This document shows, piece by piece, positions 44,060-52,125 of a stretch of 64,000 bases of DNA. A program made the translations under genes and the position numbers. Under the pieces are notes generated by a model. The model did no database searches and was not told where the DNA came from. It saw only the letters and a program-made list of their open reading frames with translations. The stretch is from VAZQ01 sp963753575 (lineage in GTDB: Bacteria > Pseudomonadota > Alphaproteobacteria > Rhizobiales > Xanthobacteraceae): the NCBI GenBank assembly GCA_963753575.1, contig CAVWCR010000003.1:310001-374000 (forward strand), in the 5' to 3' direction. Numbering within the stretch: position 1 is the stretch's first letter; each line of letters starts with the position of its first letter.

Positions 44060-45712
44060 ATGCAATCAAGGCTCAAGCTGGGCTTGGCTGCGGGAGCAGC
44101 ATTGCTGTTTCTGCAGACGGCGCCTGAGGTCAGGGCGGAGGGTGGAGCGGCGATTACCGGGGTGATCTCGTCCGATGCCGAAGGCGCCATGGAAGGCGTG
44201 GTGGTCACGGCCAGGAAGGCCGCCGCGAAATTCTCGGTCAGCGTCGTCACCGATGAAAAGGGCCGCTACAGTTTCCCGGCCAATCGGCTGGAGCCCGGCA
44301 AATATGCATTGACGATCCGCGCGGTCGGCTACGACCTCGGCAATAAGAAGTCGGCCGAGGCCGACGTCGCCAGCGAGCAGACCACCACCGTCAATCTCAA
44401 GCTCGCCAAGACCAAGCGGCTTTCCTCGCAGCTTTCCAACGCCGAGTGGATCGAAAGCATTCCGGGCACCGAGGACCAGAAGGCGCCTCTCTTGAACTGC
44501 GTCAGCTGCCACACGCTGGAGCGCATCATGCGCTCGACCTACAATGCAGAGGAATGGACACACATAATCCACCGCATGAGGGGCTATGCGGCAGTGAGCC
44601 AGCCGATCAAGCCGCAGCGTCTGATGGACCCTGCGCGCGCCGGCACGCTGGAGCAAAACCGCAAGCTGGGCGAATATCTCGCCACCGTCAACTTGAGCAG
44701 CACCCAGAACTGGGCCTACCCGCTCAAGACCAGGGCGCGGGCCAAGGGCGAGTCCACGCGCGTCATCATCACCGAATACGATCTGCCGCGCCCGACCATC
44801 GAGCCGCACGACATGGTCGTGAAGGACGGGATGGTCTGGTACACCGATTTCGGCGAGTCCTTCATCTCCAAGTTCGATCCGAAGACGCTCAAACTCACCG
44901 AGTACCCGGTGAAGGTGTTCAAGCCGCAGCACCCGGTCGGCCTGCTCGACCTGGAGCTCGACACCAAGGGCACCTTCTGGTTCGACACCATGTACCAGGC
45001 CACGCTCGGCAACCTTGATCCCAAGACCGGTGAGATCAAGTACTATCCGCTGTCCGACGAGTTCAACAATGTCGGTGTGCAGATGAACTTCGTCGGGCTG
45101 CGCCACGACGTTGACGGCAAGGTGTGGACCAAGAACGTCCCGACCGGTGACGTCTTCCGGGTCGATCTCAAGACCCAGAAATGGGAGCGCTTCCAGCCGT
45201 TGAAGCAGCTCGCCAACGGCAAGCACAATACCATCTACCAGCTCCTTTCGGACTCCCACAACAACGCCTGGGCGGCGGAGTTCGTGAACGGCTATCTTGG
45301 CAAAATCGATGCCAAGACCACCAAGGTGACCTGGTATCAGATGCCGACGCAGAATGCGCGCGCGCGCAGGATGCGCATCGACGATCAGGACCGCATCTGG
45401 GTGACCGAATATCGCGGCAACAAGGTTGCGATGTTCGATCCGAAGACCGAGAAGTTCACCGAATATCCGCTGCCGCCGCGCACCTATCCGTACCGCGCTG
45501 CGGTCGACAAGAACGGCGAGATTTGGACAGGCGGCATGCATACCGACCGCATCGTGCGTCTCGATCCAAAGACCAACCGCACGCTGGAATATCCGCTGCC
45601 GAACGACACCAATATCCGCAGCGTGTGGGTCGACGACACGACAACGCCGCCCACGTTGTGGACCGGCAGCAATCACGGGGCCGCCCTGGTCAAGGTGGAG
45701 CCGCTTGACTGA
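44060..45712 (+). CDS. Exported cytochrome/beta-propeller fusion (Vgb-like)
   Basis: A 550-residue exported protein with three parts. After a signal peptide (cut after VRA, about residue 26) comes a carboxypeptidase-regulatory/Ig-like domain (GVISSDAEGAMEGVVVTARK, about 32-115). Then a short segment carries one heme-c motif, CVSCH at 147-151, within LLNCVSCHTLERIMRS. From about residue 240 to the end runs a propeller like virginiamycin B lyase (repeated units such as WYTDFGESFISKFDPKTLKL and WVTEYRGNKVAMFDPKTEKF). The start ATG at 44060 follows GGAGGAAG closely; 44048 is a weaker alternative. Function unknown; a substrate-binding redox protein in the periplasm is inferred. Confidence 0.82.
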   Translation: MQSRLKLGLAAGAALLFLQTAPEVRAEGGAAITGVISSDAEGAMEGVVVTARKAAAKFSVSVVTDEKGRYSFPANRLEPGKYALTIRAVGYDLGNKKSAEADVASEQTTTVNLKLAKTKRLSSQLSNAEWIESIPGTEDQKAPLLNCVSCHTLERIMRSTYNAEEWTHIIHRMRGYAAVSQPIKPQRLMDPARAGTLEQNRKLGEYLATVNLSSTQNWAYPLKTRARAKGESTRVIITEYDLPRPTIEPHDMVVKDGMVWYTDFGESFISKFDPKTLKLTEYPVKVFKPQHPVGLLDLELDTKGTFWFDTMYQATLGNLDPKTGEIKYYPLSDEFNNVGVQMNFVGLRHDVDGKVWTKNVPTGDVFRVDLKTQKWERFQPLKQLANGKHNTIYQLLSDSHNNAWAAEFVNGYLGKIDAKTTKVTWYQMPTQNARARRMRIDDQDRIWVTEYRGNKVAMFDPKTEKFTEYPLPPRTYPYRAAVDKNGEIWTGGMHTDRIVRLDPKTNRTLEYPLPNDTNIRSVWVDDTTTPPTLWTGSNHGAALVKVEPLD

Positions 45713-46082
45713 GGCGATTGACACGTGATCTTGCGCCCGCCTCGTCTCCCGATGGGGCGGGCGTAATGTTGGGGTGCCGTTGGCGCCTTGATCCAATCCA
45801 ACGGCCCGTCATTTCCGCCGTCATGTCCGCGCTCGCAGCCAGGCTTGCGCAGGCGGCGTAAACTTGGCTGCGCGGGCATCCACGTCTTGAGTTGCGAGAC
45901 GAGATCAAGGCGTGGATGGCCGGGCCAAGCCCGAGCCAAGTCCGGGCCACGCCAAGTCCGAGCCAAGTCAAGCCGGGCCATGACGTTTGAGAAGTATGGG
46001 AGTGGCCTCGCATCTTGGTGTAAGCTGTCGATGAAAGTGCAGCCAAGGCTGCCAATGTTTCAAAAACGGGAGGAATGCCATC
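45713..46082. other. Intergenic region with hairpin and expanded repeat
   Basis: A 370-bp gap without a gene. It starts with a hairpin (CGCCCGCC at 45734 pairing with GGCGGGCG ending 45763), a likely terminator of the preceding gene. From about 45913 it holds a GGATGGCCGGGCCAAGCCCG to AAGCCGGGCCATGACG dispersed-repeat core in which an 11-bp unit, GCCAAGTCCGA, is expanded to four imperfect copies (45924-45971). The final 90 bp lead into the next gene, whose ribosome-binding site is GGGAGGAATGCCATC. Confidence 0.6.
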
Positions 46083-47015
46083 ATGACAATCACCGGGGCC
46101 AAAACGGCGGGTGCGCTGGCGCTCGTTGCATCGTTCGCATCGTTCGCATGGGTCGCCGCCGCGCCGGCGCAGGATCTGGGGCCGAACGTCAAGAAGCTCG
46201 CCGACGGCGTCTATGCCTTTGTGGGCAACAACTTCCAATCCAACGCCGGCATCGTGCTGACACAGGACGGCGTCGTGCTGATCGATTCGGGTCACAATCC
46301 GATCGAATCGCGCAAGCTTCTCGAGGTCGTCAAGAAGCTCACGCCGATGCCGGTGCGCCTGCTGATCGATACCGAGCCGCATCCCGATCACACCACCGGG
46401 CATTTCGTGTTCTCGCCGCCTGCGATCGTGGTCGCGGCGGCCGGCGCCGGTGAGTCCATGCGCGGGCGCGAGCGCCAAGACCCGCAGCGCATCCAGAAGC
46501 TAGCCGCCACCTCGGCCGCGATGAAGACCGCGCTCGAAGGCTACAAGTTCATTCCCCCGCACGTGGAGTATCAGCAGAGAGCCTCGCTTGCCGTAGGCGA
46601 GCGCACGTTTGAGCTGATCTATCTCAAGGGCGTGCACAGCGAAGCCGACAGCGCAATCTGGCTGCCGAAGGAGCGCGTGCTATTCTCCGCCTCGGGCATC
46701 GTGCACGACCAGATCAACATCCTGCGTCCGTTCGTGACCATTCCGGATATCCTGGCGGCCGCCAAGCTGATGAAGGCGCTCAATCCCGAGCACGTGGTGC
46801 CCGGCCACGGCCAGCCCGGCACCGTCAAGATCTTCGAGGATACCGAGAAATACTATGCGCTGCTGGTCGAGCGGGTCGAGAAGCTGGTGAAGGCGGGCAA
46901 GACGCTCGAGGAGATCAAGAAGGAAGTCAAAATGCCCGAATACGCCCACTGGGCGAGCCAGGATCGCTTCCCGACCAATGTCGTGGCGGCCTACAAGATG
47001 GTGACGGGTAAATAG
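46083..47015 (+). CDS. MBL-fold protein with degenerate zinc site
   Basis: A 310-residue exported protein (signal peptide to about APAQ) with the metallo-beta-lactamase fold seen in quinoprotein-relay-type proteins: VKKLADGVYAFVGNNFQSNA and GVVLIDSGHNPIESRKLLEV. The usual HxHxDH zinc motif reads EPHPDH (LLIDTEPHPDHTTGHF), so the first histidine is replaced by glutamate. The bridging Asp after LFTG is also absent (VLFSASGIVHDQ). The remaining ligands, VHSEAD and VVPGHGQPG, are kept. The protein may bind one metal or have lost hydrolase activity. The start follows GGAGGAATGCCATC. Confidence 0.75.
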   Translation: MTITGAKTAGALALVASFASFAWVAAAPAQDLGPNVKKLADGVYAFVGNNFQSNAGIVLTQDGVVLIDSGHNPIESRKLLEVVKKLTPMPVRLLIDTEPHPDHTTGHFVFSPPAIVVAAAGAGESMRGRERQDPQRIQKLAATSAAMKTALEGYKFIPPHVEYQQRASLAVGERTFELIYLKGVHSEADSAIWLPKERVLFSASGIVHDQINILRPFVTIPDILAAAKLMKALNPEHVVPGHGQPGTVKIFEDTEKYYALLVERVEKLVKAGKTLEEIKKEVKMPEYAHWASQDRFPTNVVAAYKMVTGK

Positions 47016-47034
47016 CGGGGGACGCGGGCTGTCT

Positions 47035-48414
47035 TCACTTGCGGTTCGCCGCGGTAGGGCGGGCCACCGGCAGGCGCGGTGGCGGATCGTCTTGCGCCGG
47101 TCCGGCCGCTTGTCCGACGGGCTTTATCTCGGAGGTGTTCTCGCTGAGGATCTTGAAGGCGCCGCCGGTGAAAAGGATGCCGTACTCAAACCGCAGGCTT
47201 TCGCTGGGCGCTGACCGCCGCGGAGCGTTGCGCGTCGTCCAATCCATCGCGCCGGCAACCCTGCACGCATTCGCGACACACTCGACCGTGATCGAGCTCG
47301 GCAGCGCTTCGTAGACTCGCTCGGGAAATTGCTCGCGCAGGCGGTATTTCTCGCGCACGACCGCAAGCCCGGATTTGAGATTGCCGTTGTAGAACACCTC
47401 GTCCGCGTAAGTCTTGAGGAGGGCGGCGAGCTGGCGAGGATTGGTCGATGACCAAGCCGAGATCTGTGCTGTCACGAAACCGGTGGCGCGCTGCTCAATC
47501 GTATTGGCGGTGCTCGCGGGAGGGCCGCGCGCTCGTGTCTTCTTGTCGTCAGCGGCGTTCAGTGCGCCCAAGCTGAGCAGGCGCTGGCGTGCGAACTCAG
47601 CAATGGCCTCGGGAGCGCCGATGTTTAGGACGTTCAGAAAGAACAGGTCATGGGTGGTTTCGATCAGCATCAGGACCTTCGAGCGGGCCATGACGGACTC
47701 GGGCGAGCCCGGATGACGGACCGCGAAATCCCAGATCACCATCGGATCGCCGTCCGCCTGCGCGCGCTCCCATTCGGCCTTCAGCTGCGCCTGCGCGTCC
47801 GGCTGATCGTTAGCGGGATGGTCGACGGACGGTGGGGCAGGTTGCGGCTGCCCGTCGGGCAGCGGCCGATCGGGCGGGATCGCAGCCGCAATGCCCTTGC
47901 GTGCGTCATTGTTCTGACCACCACCGCCGTTATTGCCTTGACCGCCGCCGCCGCCGTTGTCGGCATCCGGAGTTTCTGGCTGGCTGACCGCCGCTGTCGT
48001 GATGCGCGTTGACTGCGACAATTCGTTCTGCGCGTACAGCAGCCACAACGCCATCGCCACCATGGCGCCGCTCACCATGCCGGACAGGATGGAAGCCGCC
48101 AGCCGCAGCCGTCTCGCCCGGCGCTCGATCTTGAGCTGCTGGTCGTAAGCCTCGCGCTGCTCCGAGTTCTTGAGCAATTCGTAAGCCGCGACGACCTGCC
48201 GGAATTGCTGCCCCGCGGTCGGGTCGCCAAGATTGAGGTCCGGGTGATACGACTTGGCGGCCTTCCGGAAGGCCGTCCTGATCGTTTCCTCATCGGCATT
48301 GAAGCGCACACCCAGCACGTCGTAGTGCGTGCTCGTGGCTGTTCTCCTGAGTGTGCCTCTACCCTTGGCCACTCCAACCCCCGCAATGACACTGCCTTCG
48401 CGCGTTCTCTTCAT
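47035..48414 (-). CDS. J-domain membrane protein with NTF2-like C terminus
   Basis: A 459-residue protein. The J domain covers about 28-90 with the Hsp70-activating HPD at 57-59 (KSYHPDLN). A membrane helix follows (RLAASILSGMVSGAMVAMAL), then a Gly/Asn-rich linker (GGGGGQGNNGGGGQNN), Pro-rich sequence, a helical segment and a C-terminal nuclear-transport-factor-2-like region (YADEVFYNGNLKSGLAVVRE). The J domain should face the cytosol and the rest the periplasm. It likely recruits DnaK to the membrane; the client is unknown. The ATG at 48414 is chosen because sequence upstream to 48681 is not domain-like. Confidence 0.82.
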   Translation of the reverse strand: MKRTREGSVIAGVGVAKGRGTLRRTATSTHYDVLGVRFNADEETIRTAFRKAAKSYHPDLNLGDPTAGQQFRQVVAAYELLKNSEQREAYDQQLKIERRARRLRLAASILSGMVSGAMVAMALWLLYAQNELSQSTRITTAAVSQPETPDADNGGGGGQGNNGGGGQNNDARKGIAAAIPPDRPLPDGQPQPAPPSVDHPANDQPDAQAQLKAEWERAQADGDPMVIWDFAVRHPGSPESVMARSKVLMLIETTHDLFFLNVLNIGAPEAIAEFARQRLLSLGALNAADDKKTRARGPPASTANTIEQRATGFVTAQISAWSSTNPRQLAALLKTYADEVFYNGNLKSGLAVVREKYRLREQFPERVYEALPSSITVECVANACRVAGAMDWTTRNAPRRSAPSESLRFEYGILFTGGAFKILSENTSEIKPVGQAAGPAQDDPPPRLPVARPTAANRK

Positions 48415-48772
48415 GGGCGACAAACGGATCGGAATAAAGACAAGTTTCGAGAAAAAAATGCCGCCCGCGCCGTATCTTCTTCCCCATAACGACTGGCAAC
48501 GGAACACACTTAAAATCACGTATCCGGATGCCTTTGGCAAGCCGGAGATATGAGCGTCGGTCACGAAACCTGCCGCAAGGTGAATGGACAGGTTTTCCAC
48601 GTATGACGTGGTGCTGCACTGCACGCCTTGCTGCCTTGACCATGCGTGCGCGGTCCGGCCCTGGAGCGAGGGCGCTCTCAAACAGTTGGGGGAGTTTTCC
48701 AGTTGGAGGCATTGCCGTCGCTGGCGGGATACAATGGTAGGAACTTCGTGCGCGACCCCCTAATATGCCGGC
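48415..48772. promoter_or_regulatory. Divergent intergenic region, nothing recognised
   Basis: About 358 bp between the J-domain gene (minus) and the flavin reductase gene (plus). It must contain both promoters. An AAAGACAAGTTTCGAGAAAAAAATG stretch and slightly lower GC are visible, but I see no clear promoter boxes, palindrome or small gene. Confidence 0.3.
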
Positions 48773-49327
48773 ATGACTTGGTTCGACCAACGCCCCGACG
48801 ATGCCATGGACGGCGCCTTCACGGTGGTCGGGCCCGAGCCTGTGCGCACGGTCGAGGCGGCAGCCTTCCGTGAGGCGATGTGCCGGCTCGGCGCCGCCGT
48901 GCACGTGATCACGACCGCCGGGCGCGGCGGCAAGACCGGCGCGACCGCGACGGCAGCCTGCTCGGTCTCCGATGCCCCGCCGACGCTGTTGATGTGCCTC
49001 AACCGGCGCAGTCAGACCAACCCGGTCGTGGTCGAAAACGGGGTGTTCTGTGTCAACACGCTGGGTGACGCTGGCGCCGAGATTGCCGACATCTTCGCCG
49101 GCCGCACCGGTGTGCAGGGCTCGGAGCGCTTTGCGGTCGGCGAGTGGACGACGCTCGCGACCGGGAGCCCGGTGCTCACGTCCGCGGTAGTGGCGTTCGA
49201 CTGCCGCATCGTCGAAGTGCGCGCGGTCGCCAGCCACAACGTGTTCTTCGGTGCGGTCGAAGCGGTGCGGCTCGGACCGGCCGGCCCGGCGCTGGTCTAT
49301 CACGAGCGCGCCTACAAGCGGGTGTGA
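48773..49327 (+). CDS. Flavin reductase of the HpaC type
   Basis: A 184-residue FMN/FAD reductase-like protein of the two-component monooxygenase partner family. The landmarks are FREAMCRLGAAVHVITTAGR near the start, GATATAACSVSDAPPTLLMC with the flavin-binding Ser-Val-Ser-like segment, NRRSQTNPVVVENGVFCVNT, and the end HNVFFGAVEAVRLG. Such proteins reduce flavin with NAD(P)H and release it to an oxygenase. The only oxygenase of the matching type in the window is the HpaB-like gene at 23802, 23 kb away. The ATG at 48773 lies near TATGCCGGC and has a weak ribosome-binding site. Confidence 0.87.
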   Translation: MTWFDQRPDDAMDGAFTVVGPEPVRTVEAAAFREAMCRLGAAVHVITTAGRGGKTGATATAACSVSDAPPTLLMCLNRRSQTNPVVVENGVFCVNTLGDAGAEIADIFAGRTGVQGSERFAVGEWTTLATGSPVLTSAVVAFDCRIVEVRAVASHNVFFGAVEAVRLGPAGPALVYHERAYKRV

Positions 49328-49469
49328 GCTGCTGCTCGTCGCAGGGCGGCTGCCGCCACAATTAAGGTTAACAAATGGTTTCGATTGAGCGCCCGCGCAC
49401 GCGGGCGTAGGCCGCAATCCTGGTGGTTGGCGGAACGCATGTCCGGCCGGCCGCAAGCGGAGGCTGTCG

Positions 49470-50036
49470 ATGCGCCTTGGACCTTACAATCTCGCGCTCG
49501 TTAGTTGCTATCTGGTGCCGGTCTGGGGCGAAGAGGCCATGAAGGCGCTGACGTCGCCTTATTCCGGCCTGACCGATCCGGTGCATGCGGCGGCCGCCAT
49601 AAGGCTGCGCACCTTCCTCGACCTCGGGCCCGACGGGATCATGCAGGCGGCCAACGCTCTCGCCGCCTTCAAGCTTCTGGTGGTGGCGTCGCTGGTGGCC
49701 TACCTGATCGAGTTTGCCCGCACGCTCTTCTCGGCGCGCGTGCCTGATCGGGCGACCGTGAACGTGGTGCTCATCTTCACGGTTGCGGCGGTGGCGATCT
49801 GGATCATGCCAGCGCTGGCGTTCGACGGCGCCGCCGCCAAGCAGGCGCACGTGGCGCAGCTCCTGCTGGTTGCGGGCGCGCTGTTCCTGATCACGGTCGA
49901 GCGGCACGTCGACGAGATTGCGGCCGCGCGGATCAGGCCGCTCATGCGCGCCAAGTCTGGGAGCGAGGCTGGGACCAAGTCTGGGACCGAGGCTACGACC
50001 GTGACCGGGTCAGAAACGCCAGCACCGCATTACTGA
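49470..50036 (+). CDS. Hypothetical membrane protein with repetitive tail
   Basis: A 188-residue protein with three or four hydrophobic helices (around FKLLVVASLVAYLIEFA, VNVVLIFTVAAVAIWIMPAL and AQLLLVAGALFLITVE). I do not recognise the family. The C-terminal 28 residues are low complexity (KSGSEAGTKSGTEATT), coded by a 24-bp tandem repeat (about 49962-50009), and the last 44 bp overlap the 3' end of the convergent hydrolase gene. The tail may be a recent extension. The start ATG at 49470 is not preceded by a clear ribosome-binding site. Function unknown. Confidence 0.5.
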   Translation: MRLGPYNLALVSCYLVPVWGEEAMKALTSPYSGLTDPVHAAAAIRLRTFLDLGPDGIMQAANALAAFKLLVVASLVAYLIEFARTLFSARVPDRATVNVVLIFTVAAVAIWIMPALAFDGAAAKQAHVAQLLLVAGALFLITVERHVDEIAAARIRPLMRAKSGSEAGTKSGTEATTVTGSETPAPHY

Positions 50037-50781
50037 ACGCGAGCGGCTGTTCGACATTGGAGATGTGAGCGGCCTCGAGCAGGGTGAACGCCGCGCCCGG
50101 GATGTGGTCGCGCACATACGCGTTCGCCTCGAGCGTGGTCGCCGGATCGTGCCGGCCGGCCAGCACCATGGTCGGCACCGCGACCTTCGGCAACAGCGCG
50201 CGATGATCCATGTCGCGCACCGCTTCCGAGCAAGCGATGTAGCCCGCAACCGGCGTCGCCACGAACATCTCGCTCATCCAGGCGATGGCTTTGGGATCGC
50301 GCTCGCGGAACTCCTTGGTGAACCAGCGCTCCATGTTGGCGGCGACGATGGCGGCGAGCCCTTTCTCGCGCACGAAACGCAGGCGATCCTCCCACATCTT
50401 CTTGTCCGCAAAGTAGCTTGAGGTGTTGCACAGGACGATGCGCTCGAAGCGCTCGGGCGCGTTGGCGCCGAGCCACATGCCCTCCATGCCGCCCATCGAC
50501 AGGCCGCACCAGTTGGCTTTCTGGATGCCGAGGGCGTCGAGCACCGCGAGCGCGTCGCGCGCCAGCCGTTCCATGGTGTAGGGCCCCGCCGGTACGCCGG
50601 AGCCGCCATGACCGCGGCGGTCGAAGCGCACGAGCCGGAAATGCTCCGTGAACGCCTTGAGCTGCGGCTGCCACATCGCATGCGTAGTGCCGAGCGAGTT
50701 CGACATCATCAGCACGGGCGCGTCATCGGGCCCTTCGACCACGACGTTTATCGGGCAACCATCGGCATCGATCGTCGGCAT
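49993..50781 (-). CDS. Alpha/beta hydrolase, 3-oxoadipate enol-lactonase-like
   Basis: A 262-residue cytosolic alpha/beta hydrolase similar to PcaD. The oxyanion strand LMMSNSLGTTHAMWQPQ, the loop RRGHGGSGVPAGPYTMERLA, the nucleophile elbow WCGLSMGGMEGMWL (Ser near residue 104), the acid in LAGRHDPATTLEA and the histidine in LLEAAHISNVEQP form a complete catalytic set. Family members hydrolyse the enol-lactone of the beta-ketoadipate pathway. It lies next to a muconate-cycloisomerase-like gene on the same strand, which fits, but other lactones are possible. The overlap with the convergent membrane-protein gene is 44 bp. Confidence 0.85.
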   Translation of the reverse strand: MPTIDADGCPINVVVEGPDDAPVLMMSNSLGTTHAMWQPQLKAFTEHFRLVRFDRRGHGGSGVPAGPYTMERLARDALAVLDALGIQKANWCGLSMGGMEGMWLGANAPERFERIVLCNTSSYFADKKMWEDRLRFVREKGLAAIVAANMERWFTKEFRERDPKAIAWMSEMFVATPVAGYIACSEAVRDMDHRALLPKVAVPTMVLAGRHDPATTLEANAYVRDHIPGAAFTLLEAAHISNVEQPLAFSNAVLAFLTRSRS

Positions 50782-50854
50782 GGGGCCTCGCTGGCGTGGC
50801 AGATTGCAGCGTCTCCCATTGTGGCGGGGACGGCGCGCCGGCTCAAGTCATTCG

Positions 50855-51955
50855 TCACTGAAACACTGCGACGCTCGGCGCTGCCCTCGCCATGTCGAGC
50901 GTCACGCCGCAGCCGGGGCCACGCGGAACCGCCACAACGCCGTTCTCGCAGGGAAAGTCCGTGAACGGATCGTCGTGCAGATGCAGGTGTTCAGACAGCT
51001 CGCACGGGAACGCCAGCTCGCTGAACAGGCTTGCAACGTGAGCCGAGAATGCCTGCAACAGGGAGGGCCCGAAGGCGGCGCCGAGCCGGCAGGCGACGCC
51101 GCCTGCTTCGCAGACGGCGACCGCCGCCATGACGTTGCGAAGACCGCCGAGCTTCGTGACCTTGAGATTGATGACGTCAACGGCGCGCCGGCTCACCAGC
51201 TGGTAGACGTCGGCAAGGCTTCCGGCGCTTTCGTCCGCCTCGATCGGTACCGGCAGCGTCGTCGTCACCAGCTTCAGGCCTTCGACGTCGGCCGCCGGGA
51301 CCGGCTGCTCGGCCAGTGCGATGTCGTATCTCTCGATGCGTGAGAATGCCCGGATGAACGACTTGGCCGCATACGACTGGTTGGTGTCGACCATCAGCAT
51401 GACGCCGTCACCAACCGCCTGCCGTACCGCCGCGACGCGCGCGGTGTCGGTGTCGGTATCGCCGCTGAGCTTCAGCTTGAGCGCGCGATAGCCTTCCTGA
51501 ACAAGGTGATCCGCCGCTGCCGCCATCTCAGACGGCGACTTGATCGGCACGATGCGGGCCTGTGGAATGACCGCTCGCCGTCGGCCGCCGAGCAGGACGT
51601 CGAGCGATATGTCGAGCTGGCGGGCCACAAGATCGTGCAGCGCCATGTCGATCGCGGCCTTGACGTTCAGAAGCCCGGCCAGTGCGCGATCAAGATCCGT
51701 CATGATCTCGGCGATCGCGCGCGGGTCGCGCCCGATCAGCCGCGGCAGCAGGAACTCGAGTCCGGCTTGCGCCACTTCGCTGTTCGTCGACACGGTGGGA
51801 AGCGCATGGCCGTAGCCCAGCCCGGTCGCACCGCTGTCGTCGGTCAGCAGCAAGGTCCAGCCGCGCAGCTCGCTCACGCGCCCACGAACGAAGCTCCATT
51901 GCGCGTCGGCCTGCCGCTGCACGCACGGCTTCAGCTCGACCCTGACAACGGCCAT
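50855..51955 (-). CDS. Enolase-superfamily enzyme of the muconate cycloisomerase subgroup
   Basis: A 366-residue protein with the MLE-subgroup catalytic set: Lys160-x-Lys162 in ALKLKLSG, metal ligands Asp190 (MVDTNQSY), Glu216 (LAEQPVP) and Asp241 (IEADESAG), and the second lysine at 265 or 268 (INLKVTKLGG). These residues abstract a proton next to a carboxylate; family reactions include muconate cycloisomerisation, o-succinylbenzoate synthesis and dipeptide epimerisation. The ATG at 51955 follows GAGAGGACA, better than the ATG at 52033. It is divergent from the Bug-GntR operon and next to a lactonase-like gene, which favours a catabolic cycloisomerase. Confidence 0.87.
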   Translation of the reverse strand: MAVVRVELKPCVQRQADAQWSFVRGRVSELRGWTLLLTDDSGATGLGYGHALPTVSTNSEVAQAGLEFLLPRLIGRDPRAIAEIMTDLDRALAGLLNVKAAIDMALHDLVARQLDISLDVLLGGRRRAVIPQARIVPIKSPSEMAAAADHLVQEGYRALKLKLSGDTDTDTARVAAVRQAVGDGVMLMVDTNQSYAAKSFIRAFSRIERYDIALAEQPVPAADVEGLKLVTTTLPVPIEADESAGSLADVYQLVSRRAVDVINLKVTKLGGLRNVMAAVAVCEAGGVACRLGAAFGPSLLQAFSAHVASLFSELAFPCELSEHLHLHDDPFTDFPCENGVVAVPRGPGCGVTLDMARAAPSVAVFQ

Positions 51956-52125
51956 TGTCCTCTCCCGATTTCTGGCCGCGTCCGTACGCCGCCCAGCGTC
52001 GCGCAATTTGACCGAAGTGGGCTTGACCCGCAAATGAAAAGGTCAATAGATTAACTCTTTAGCTGAAGGTCTCAATAGGCGGTGCCTTGGTCTTGCATCA
52101 TGGCGCCCGGAAAGGACGGCAACGA
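51956..52125. promoter_or_regulatory. Divergent control region of the catabolic cluster
   Basis: A 170-bp region between the cycloisomerase-like gene (minus) and the first Bug gene (plus). It has an AT-rich centre (52033-52078) with a direct repeat, AAGGTCAATAG at 52039-52049 and AAGGTCTCAATAG at 52066-52078. It is the natural place for promoters of both units and for the operator of the GntR-type regulator encoded at 54196. The operator role of the repeat is inference. Confidence 0.4.
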
